A DNA stretch of 28,270 nucleotides. It comes from Neisseriaceae bacterium. GTDB taxonomy: Bacteria > Pseudomonadota > Gammaproteobacteria > Burkholderiales > Neisseriaceae. Position numbers and translations under genes: made by a program. The DNA lies in contig JAFSQZ010000057.1 in NCBI GenBank assembly GCA_017446355.1, forward strand, positions 1-28,270, read 5' to 3'. Below the pieces are notes generated by a model. The model did not search any database and was not told the origin of the DNA. It saw only the letters and a list, made by a program, of their open reading frames with translations. Of the stretch, positions 22,973 through 28,270 are shown in pieces (the stretch's first letter is position 1; the number at the start of each line of letters is the position of its first letter).

Positions 22973-23674
22973 TTAATTATCATTTCCGTAGGTAACGATT
23001 GATTTAACTTTATCCCACAAAGATTGAGCAAAAGCACGAAATGCTGGATTTTCGCTTAATGCTTTATCCATTTGATAATTTCCGCCTATATAGCCGTCTT
23101 TAACGCACAGATGTGCATATTCTTCCTTATATGGTTTGCCGTCATCACACCTGTCTTCGCCACCTAATTTAATTTTTGAAAATCCACGCAAAGCGTATTT
23201 TTGTCGTCCTTCGTACATAATAATGTTTCTTGTCATTGGACTGACATCAGAAGTGCAGGTAAGCGTGTAAGGTAACCAAACTTCTTTAATGCCGTTGTGA
23301 TTTAAATCGGTAATTTGAATATGTTTTGTGTGAAATTCTAAAACGCTATCAAACACACAATCATGAATATAATCATAAACTTGCCATTCTCGTTTAATTT
23401 GACCTTGTGCATTGCGTTGGTCCAAATTAAAACGATAGGCGAAAATTTCTTCATTATGAAAAACATCTTCATACTCATTAGTTTTAATTAAATCATCTGT
23501 TTTTGTGATAACAATCACATTTTTGCCTGTTTTATCTTGATACGGAATTTCTTTAATTATTTTACCTTGAATATTAGGATATTTTTGAACTTGCTTTTTT
23601 GTTTGGGCAAAACTTGGGGTAATCAACAGAAGACTGCATATTAAAAAGGCAAAGATGATTTGAATGTTATTCAT
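22973..23674 (-). CDS. Secreted protein of unknown function with a Ca-loop-like DLNHNG motif
   Basis: 233 aa. A signal peptide (about 1-23, ending PSFA/Q) implies export. The middle has QITDLNHNGIKEVWLPYTLTC, an FG-GAP/EF-loop-like D-x-N-x-N-G stretch, followed by SDVSPMTRNIIMYEGRQKYA. This pattern is like a family often annotated as M949_RS01915 surface polysaccharide biosynthesis protein in Riemerella and Neisseria, but I see no enzyme motif that would prove a role. Four Cys residues (in HDCVFD, LTCTSD, EDRCDDG and HLCVKDG) could form disulfides. The ribosome site is in an 11-bp tandem duplication just before the ATG. Confidence 0.65.
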   Translation of the reverse strand: MNNIQIIFAFLICSLLLITPSFAQTKKQVQKYPNIQGKIIKEIPYQDKTGKNVIVITKTDDLIKTNEYEDVFHNEEIFAYRFNLDQRNAQGQIKREWQVYDYIHDCVFDSVLEFHTKHIQITDLNHNGIKEVWLPYTLTCTSDVSPMTRNIIMYEGRQKYALRGFSKIKLGGEDRCDDGKPYKEEYAHLCVKDGYIGGNYQMDKALSENPAFRAFAQSLWDKVKSIVTYGNDN

Positions 23675-23675
23675 T

Positions 23676-23697
23676 ATTTGCTCCGAATTTGCTCCGA
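23676..23697. repeat. 11-bp tandem duplication containing the ribosome site
   Basis: ATTTGCTCCGA twice on plus (TCGGAGCAAAT twice on minus). Each copy carries GGAG; the nearer one is about 7 bases from the ATG at 23674. Confidence 0.9.
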
Positions 23698-23701
23698 TTG
23701 A

Positions 23702-23718
23702 TTTCAGGCTGCCTGAAA
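23702..23718. repeat. DNA uptake sequence, palindromic
   Basis: TTTCAGGCTGCCTGAAA, upstream of the secreted-protein gene. Confidence 0.95.
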
Positions 23719-23756
23719 ACTTTTTAAAATCAAATGAATAATTTGGTTTTGATAAA

Positions 23757-24050
23757 TGGTAATCTCTAAAAATTATGTTCAGGCAGCCTGAAACAAAAAA
23801 ACAGTGTCATTGCTAGATTTGACGAAGTCAAATCGTGGCAATCCAATAAAAATCGTCATATTTTTTATCAATGCCGCAAGGCGTTGTAACTCATTATTTC
23901 TTATAAAAAGTAGGTAATCTGAACAGCTTTGTCATACTGTTACACCATCTTATGGCGTTGATAACACTTCGCAATTTATTGGATTGCCACGTTTTTTCTA
24001 CGAAAACATCTCGCAATGACACTCGAATTTTTAATTTTTAGAGATTACCA
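23757..24050. mobile_element. MITE-like nested palindromic element, about 294 bp, non-coding
   Basis: The ends are a perfect 19-bp inverted repeat: TGGTAATCTCTAAAAATTA (23757-23775) and its complement at 24032-24050. Two more perfect inverted pairs are nested inside: AGTGTCATTGC (23803-23813) with 24013-24023, and CGTGGCAATCCAATAAA (23834-23850) with 23975-23991. A looser pair, TATCAATGCC/GGCGTTGATA, is further in. A small hairpin TTTGAC-GAA-GTCAAA lies in the left arm at 23818-23832. A DUS at 23778-23792 sits in the left arm only. No ORF is seen. The GTCATTGC...GGCAATCCA pattern recalls short dispersed palindromes known in many genomes. It fills the gap between ctpA and the next gene. Confidence 0.8.
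23778..23792. repeat. DNA uptake sequence inside the left arm of the palindromic element
   Basis: TTCAGGCAGCCTGAA. The right arm has no matching copy, so it may have been added later. Confidence 0.93.
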
Positions 24051-24055
24051 AATTA

Positions 24056-25582
24056 TTATTTATCTTCCTGCTTTTTGGTTGTTTTGGCTTTTTCAATACC
24101 TACACCTAAAGATTGTTGCCACTTTGCTGGGTCTTTTAATAAGTCCAAAGCTTGGCGTAATTGTTTATCTTTGGTAGGATTGGGGATACGACGTGAAGAC
24201 AAATCTTCGTTGTCTTTACTGTTTTTATTGTCTTTATCTGCTGTTTTATCTGCTGGTTCTTTTTCTTCTGTTTGTGGTTCAGTATTTGTTTCAGCAGAAG
24301 CGGTTTTGTCTTCTGTTTCGCTTTCTGTTTCGTTTTTCACTTCGCCTTTAACGTCTTCTGCTCCTAATGGGTTGCCAATATGCCCTGATAAATCGGCTTC
24401 TCGACTTTCAAAAGTGCGGTTTTTGTCGGCAACTTCTACATCTGGCACAATGCCTGTTGCTTGAATAGAGCGATCGTTCGGTGTGTAATACAGTGCGGTC
24501 GTTAGTTTCATTGCACCACCATTGGAAAGTGGCATCACGGATTGAACGGAACCTTTTCCGAAACTGCGTGTCCCTACAATCACGGCGCGTTTATGATCTT
24601 GCAAAGCACCTGCTACAATTTCTGATGCTGACGCTGAACCAGAGTTTATCAATACTGTAACAGGGATTTCTTTGATTTCACTGGGTAAGTCTTTGAGTGG
24701 ATCTTTGTTTGTGGCAAGCAGATAGTCTTCTGGGCTTGCTTTGAGTAATAAACCTGTTTTTTGATCACGTCCTTTGGTGCTGACTACTACTTCATCTTTG
24801 TTTAAAAATACTGCTGAAACACCAACTGCACTGGTGAGTAAACCACCTGGATCATCGCGTAAATCTAATACCAAACCTTTTAATGCGCCTTGATTTTTGT
24901 CGCGTAAATTTTTTATCTCTTGGGCAACTGATTCTATGGTGCGTTCCTGGAATTGAGTAACACGTATGTAGCCGTAGCCTTCTTCCAAGAGGTGTGAGCG
25001 CACGCTTTTTACTTTGATAATGGCGCGTGTTAAATGTACAACTATTGGTTTGCTGCTGTCTTTGCGTGATAAAGTTAGTGTGATTTTGGTATTGGGTTTG
25101 CCGCGCATTTTTTTGACTGCATCGGTAACGCTCATACCGCGTGTGGATTCATCGTTGATTTTGACAATAAAATCACCACTTTTAACACCTGCACGTTCAG
25201 CAGGTGTGTCTTCAATAGGGGCAACCACTTTGAGAAAGCCGTCTTCCATTCCGACTTCCATACCTAAACCACCAAATTCGCCAGAAGTGCTTTCTTTTAG
25301 GTCTACATAGCCTTTTTTGTCCATATATTCTGAATGTGGATCCAAGCCTGAAACCATTCCTTTCATTGCGTTTTCCAAGATTTTTTCGTCTTTTTCTTCG
25401 GAAACGTAATTGGCTTTGATTTGACTATATACTTCTGCCATTGTGCGCAATGAATCAATTGGTAGGGCTTCGCTACCAATTTTGTTGTCTTTGGCAAAGC
25501 TTTGCAAACTAACACTTAATGCTACACCTGTGATGGCTCCTGCGGTGTAGATGGCGACTTTTTTTAAAGTGTGATTATTCAT
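24056..25582 (-). CDS. ctpA: Carboxy-terminal processing protease (S41 family)
   Basis: 508 aa. An N-terminal signal/anchor (about 8-30) places it in the periplasm. The PDZ domain is at about 95-180 (GLGMEVGMEDGFLKVVAPIE, AGVKSGDFIVKIND). The S41 core holds LVLDLRDDPGGLL and the Ser-Lys dyad: the serine in INSGSASASEI (near 319) and the lysine in TRSFGKGSVQ (near 343). Such proteases trim outer-membrane and peptidoglycan-related proteins. The stretch from about 400 to 460 is a long acidic, Thr/Glu/Asp/Lys-rich insert (ETESETEDKTASAETNTEPQ) followed by a basic tail, probably disordered. Its 3' end abuts the palindromic element. Confidence 0.94.
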   Translation of the reverse strand: MNNHTLKKVAIYTAGAITGVALSVSLQSFAKDNKIGSEALPIDSLRTMAEVYSQIKANYVSEEKDEKILENAMKGMVSGLDPHSEYMDKKGYVDLKESTSGEFGGLGMEVGMEDGFLKVVAPIEDTPAERAGVKSGDFIVKINDESTRGMSVTDAVKKMRGKPNTKITLTLSRKDSSKPIVVHLTRAIIKVKSVRSHLLEEGYGYIRVTQFQERTIESVAQEIKNLRDKNQGALKGLVLDLRDDPGGLLTSAVGVSAVFLNKDEVVVSTKGRDQKTGLLLKASPEDYLLATNKDPLKDLPSEIKEIPVTVLINSGSASASEIVAGALQDHKRAVIVGTRSFGKGSVQSVMPLSNGGAMKLTTALYYTPNDRSIQATGIVPDVEVADKNRTFESREADLSGHIGNPLGAEDVKGEVKNETESETEDKTASAETNTEPQTEEKEPADKTADKDNKNSKDNEDLSSRRIPNPTKDKQLRQALDLLKDPAKWQQSLGVGIEKAKTTKKQEDK

Positions 25583-25676
25583 TGATTATTCTTTCATTCA
25601 TTTATTTATGATAGATAAATAGCTGTTTTTAATGCTTGTGCAATATTTTGTTTGCTGGGTATGGGGTTTGCAGTCT

Positions 25677-25693
25677 TTTCAGGCTGCCTGAAA
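25677..25693. repeat. DNA uptake sequence, palindromic
   Basis: TTTCAGGCTGCCTGAAA in the 236-bp gap between ctpA and rfbB. I see no gene in that gap. Confidence 0.95.
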
Positions 25694-25817
25694 ATAAAAG
25701 TGGTAAGGGTAAGCGATTTTTTTATTTATGGCAAAATTTTTGTGTATTTTCACATATGTTAATCGGTTATTTGGTAATTGATGATTTTGTTTTTGTGTGC
25801 TTGATGGGGAAGTTGTT

Positions 25818-25829
25818 TTCAGGCTGCCT
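25818..25829 (-). repeat. DNA uptake sequence that supplies the rfbB stop codon
   Basis: On minus it reads AGGCAGCCTGAA, in frame as CAG GCA GCC TGA at the end of rfbB (Gln-Ala-Ala-stop). Confidence 0.93.
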
Positions 25830-26847
25830 GTATGTTTTGCCACCATATTTTGTTTGTTATGTACCATTGCACTGTGTTTTTTAAACTTTCTGTGAATGTT
25901 GTTTGTACACACCAACCAAGCTGTTGAATTTTGCTGCTGTCTAGTGCGTAACGCATATCGTGTCCTTTGCGATCGGTGATGTGGGTGATTAAATCACGGT
26001 AATGCTGAATATGAGCAGGCTTGTTGGGGGCAAGTTCTTCTAAATAGGTGCAAATTTGTTGCACAATGGCTATATTGGTTTGTGGATTTTGCCCACCAAT
26101 TAAGTAGTTTTCACCAATACGACCGTTTTGTAATACGCAATATAAGGCGCGAATGTGTTCATCTACGTATAGCCAATCACGGATTTGTTCACCTGTGCCA
26201 TAAATTTCAATGGGTTTGCCGTTGAGTGCGGAAATAATGGTTTTGGGAATGAGTTTTTCTGGATATTGAAAATGACCGTAATTGTTGCTGCTGTGTGTGA
26301 TGATGGTGGGCAATTGATGCGTTTTGTGCCACGCGCGTACGAGATGATCGCTGGCGGCTTTGCTGGCTGAATAGGGACTATTCGGTGCATAGGGACTGTT
26401 TTCGTGAAAGCAGTCTTCGCTTTTCCCTAAATCTCCATACACTTCGTCTGTGGATACGTGTAAAAAACGAAAGTTTTGTTGTTGTTTTTCAGGCAGCGTT
26501 TGCCAGTAATGGTGTGTCGTTTCTAATAACGCATACGTGCCGATAATGTTGCTGTGAATAAAGTGTTCTGCTGTATCTATGCTTCTGTCTACATGACTTT
26601 CGGCAGCAAGATGAATGATGGCATCGGGTTGGTGTTTGTTTAAAATTTTAGATAAAACGGTTTGTTCTGTAATGTCTGTTTGATAAAACAGATATCGCTG
26701 GCTGCCTGAAACGCTTGCTAAATTGGCAAGATTTCCTGCATAGGTGAGCTTATCTATGTTGATAACGCTGTGTTCAGTATGGTGAATAAGATAGCGAATC
26801 AGTGCAGAACCGATAAATCCTGCACCGCCTGTAATCAATAATTTCAT
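25819..26847 (-). CDS. rfbB: dTDP-glucose 4,6-dehydratase
   Basis: 342 aa, an NAD-dependent short-chain (extended) dehydratase of the dTDP-rhamnose pathway. The Rossmann loop is GGAGFIGS (about 7-14). Thr133-Asp134-Glu135 is in STDEVYGD, and Tyr159-x3-Lys163 is in SPYSASK. The usual NCSNNYGP motif is HSSNNYGH here, a local change near the substrate pocket. The last three codons and the stop come from a DUS. It lies 43 bp after galU on the same strand; both make nucleotide sugars for surface glycans. rfbA, rfbC and rfbD are not in the window. Confidence 0.94.
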   Translation of the reverse strand: MKLLITGGAGFIGSALIRYLIHHTEHSVINIDKLTYAGNLANLASVSGSQRYLFYQTDITEQTVLSKILNKHQPDAIIHLAAESHVDRSIDTAEHFIHSNIIGTYALLETTHHYWQTLPEKQQQNFRFLHVSTDEVYGDLGKSEDCFHENSPYAPNSPYSASKAASDHLVRAWHKTHQLPTIITHSSNNYGHFQYPEKLIPKTIISALNGKPIEIYGTGEQIRDWLYVDEHIRALYCVLQNGRIGENYLIGGQNPQTNIAIVQQICTYLEELAPNKPAHIQHYRDLITHITDRKGHDMRYALDSSKIQQLGWCVQTTFTESLKNTVQWYITNKIWWQNIQAA

Positions 26848-26873
26848 AAGGTAAAAATGATTTGGGTTTGGTT

Positions 26874-26888
26874 TTCAGGCAGCCTGAA
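26874..26888. repeat. DNA uptake sequence between galU and rfbB
   Basis: TTCAGGCAGCCTGAA, 2 bp after the galU stop codon. Confidence 0.95.
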
Positions 26889-26890
26889 TG

Positions 26891-27757
26891 CTAACGCATT
26901 TTGTTTAATAAGGCACGAAAATCTGCACCTAACGTGGGGTGTTTTAATCCGTAAGCCACTGTGGCTTCTAGATAACCTAATTTGCTGCCACAATCGTAAC
27001 GTTTGCCTTCAAAATGATGTGCCAAGAGTTTTTGTTGTGTCATCAGTTGCGCAATGGCATCGGTTAGTTGAATTTCGCCACCTGCACCGCGTCCAATGGT
27101 TTTCAAGTGATTAAAAATTTGTGGATTTAATACGTATCGTCCCACTACGGCTAAATTAGACGGCGCAACTTCTGGTTTGGGTTTTTCTACAATTTGATTG
27201 ACCCAATTTAAACCTTTTTCAGAATGAATGCTCACAATGCCATAAGAAGCTGTTTCGTTAGGCGCAACTTCTTCTACGGCAATCACATTGGCTTGAGTTT
27301 GTTGATGCAATTCAATCAATTGACGCGTTGCACCTGTTTCACCATCAATTAAGTCGTCTGCCAAAATCACCACAAATGGCTCATCGCCCACCACAGACTC
27401 GGCACACAATACCGCGTGTCCCAAACCCAATGCTTCGGATTGACGAATGTAAATACAGTTGATATGACTGGGTATGATATTTTGTACGGTTTGCAGTAAT
27501 GCGTCTTTGTGTTTCAACGCCAATTCTGTTTCCAATTCGTAAGCTTTATCAAAATGATCTTCAATGCTGCGTTTATTGCGTCCTGTAATAAAAATCATCT
27601 CGGTACACCCTGCATCAATCGCTTCTTCTACGGCGTATTGAATTAAAGGCTTATCCACAATAGGTAACATTTCTTTTGGGCTGGCTTTTGTGGCAGGTAA
27701 GAATCGTGTTCCTAAACCTGCAACAGGAAAAACGGCTTTACGAATTTTTTTCATCAT
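26891..27757 (-). CDS. galU: UTP-glucose-1-phosphate uridylyltransferase
   Basis: 288 aa from MMKKIRKAVFPVAG, with AAGAGAAC upstream; a longer frame to 27781 lacks a better ribosome site. It makes UDP-glucose. The nucleotide loop is VAGLGTRFLPATKASPKEML (about 12-31), followed by VDKPLIQYAVEEAIDAG, ILADDLIDGE (metal-binding Asp) and IVEKPKP. Length is normal. Likely transcribed with rfbB. Confidence 0.95.
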   Translation of the reverse strand: MMKKIRKAVFPVAGLGTRFLPATKASPKEMLPIVDKPLIQYAVEEAIDAGCTEMIFITGRNKRSIEDHFDKAYELETELALKHKDALLQTVQNIIPSHINCIYIRQSEALGLGHAVLCAESVVGDEPFVVILADDLIDGETGATRQLIELHQQTQANVIAVEEVAPNETASYGIVSIHSEKGLNWVNQIVEKPKPEVAPSNLAVVGRYVLNPQIFNHLKTIGRGAGGEIQLTDAIAQLMTQQKLLAHHFEGKRYDCGSKLGYLEATVAYGLKHPTLGADFRALLNKMR

Positions 27758-27827
27758 TGTTCTCTTTTTAATCAGTATCAATGAGCATATTTTACAAAAA
27801 TTACAGACATTTTATGTAACATTACTT

Positions 27828-28270
27828 TCAAAAGTTTTCAGGCAGCATCAAACGTTCTTGTTCATACCAAAAGCCGTCGTGTCGTAAGGCGACTTTTGCC
27901 ACCAACGCTTTGCGTATGGTTTTGACTTCGTCTAATGAAATAATGTGTTCGGCGGACACTCTTGCTGGCGCAAGATATTGATGGGGGGCAAATACGTAAA
28001 ATTTATCTGTTGAATCAAAATATTGAAAACCATCTTCGCCATCAATCAAACGTCCTGACCAAGTGTTTACAGGATAAATTAAATCATTATTCAGGCTGCC
28101 TGAATGTGTGAATGCGCAACCACGAATAATGCTGACGCGTGTCATTTTTTGCGTATCAATTTGATGTTTGCGCAAAACAGCTTGTGCATTTAGGCTGCCT
28201 GAAAGTTGTAATTGTGCAATCAGTTTTGCTTGTTTGTTTAATAAAGTGTCTTGACGGTTTAAACCACACA
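27828..28270 (-). CDS. Unknown protein, 3' part only (runs off the window)
   Basis: The frame is open from the stop at 27828 to the right edge, so about 146 residues of the C-terminal part are visible and the start is outside. The N-terminal visible part (LNRQDTLLNKQAKLIAQLQL) looks helical. The rest has short motifs (NTWSGRLIDGEDGFQYFDST, FYVFAPHQYL) that I do not recognise. Two DUS copies lie in the frame (28090-28104 and 28192-28203) and each encodes SGSLN. A near-match DUS overlaps the stop region (about 27838). Codon use does not look foreign by eye. No function is proposed. Confidence 0.7.
   Translation of the reverse strand, partial: CGLNRQDTLLNKQAKLIAQLQLSGSLNAQAVLRKHQIDTQKMTRVSIIRGCAFTHSGSLNNDLIYPVNTWSGRLIDGEDGFQYFDSTDKFYVFAPHQYLAPARVSAEHIISLDEVKTIRKALVAKVALRHDGFWYEQERLMLPENF

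Noticed and set aside
25636..25915. ORFs on both strands between ctpA and rfbB
   Set aside because: No ribosome sites and no recognisable motifs; they run through the DUS and the rfbB end.
1842..28104. Palindromic DUS copies as a CRISPR array or as stand-alone terminators
   Set aside because: They are scattered with irregular spacing, so not CRISPR. A single copy has a one-base loop and cannot form a normal hairpin.

Overview
The window is an AT-rich chromosomal segment from a member of the Neisseriaceae. Three things support this. First, about two dozen copies of the DNA uptake sequence AGGCAGCCTGAA / AGGCTGCCTGAA are scattered through it; these are the Kingella and Simonsiella dialects of the neisserial DUS. 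Second, it carries neisserial proteins: an RmpM-type OmpA protein, a lipid-modified azurin with an H.8-like repeat, and the secY-infA-rpmJ-rpsM order. Third, it has remnants of IS1016-like (IS1595 family) and IS30-family elements. The low GC and the mixed DUS reading fit Simonsiella or a close Kingella/Alysiella relative; the genus is inferred, not proven.

Layout. 1-1.9 kb is accessory: a decayed IS1016-like transposase whose insertion seems to have cut the tail off a cold-shock-domain membrane protein, then a zinc-ribbon PD-(D/E)XK nuclease-like protein preceded by a (CGAA)7 repeat inside a short leader ORF. 2.1-9.8 kb holds housekeeping genes: xerD, a small Cys-rich protein under a candidate Fur box, a yihY-type membrane protein coupled to a CysB-like regulator, rmpM, secB, a TRIC-family membrane protein, tcdA, dsbB and nth. 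9.9-11.4 kb has ihfA, tRNA-Pro, a frameshifted IS30-family transposase, and a tRNA-Arg/tRNA-Glu pair. 11.5-14.0 kb has waaA, azurin and a DUF721/DciA-like gene. 14.1-22.9 kb is the spc-alpha ribosomal protein operon (rplN to rplQ, minus strand) with a consensus-like promoter at 22855-22883; rpsQ and the S10 genes do not precede it. 23.0-28.3 kb has a secreted protein, a ~294-bp nested palindromic element, a CtpA protease, rfbB and galU (nucleotide-sugar supply for surface polysaccharide), and the 3' part of an unknown gene.

The most interesting points are the repeat-bearing leader ORF ahead of the nuclease-like gene, where one repeat number would end the leader exactly on the nuclease start codon (TAATG); the palindromic DUS, which reads as one dialect on each strand; the nested MITE-like element; and the candidate Fur site over the promoter of a protein with a GCGCGCGCHH tail.
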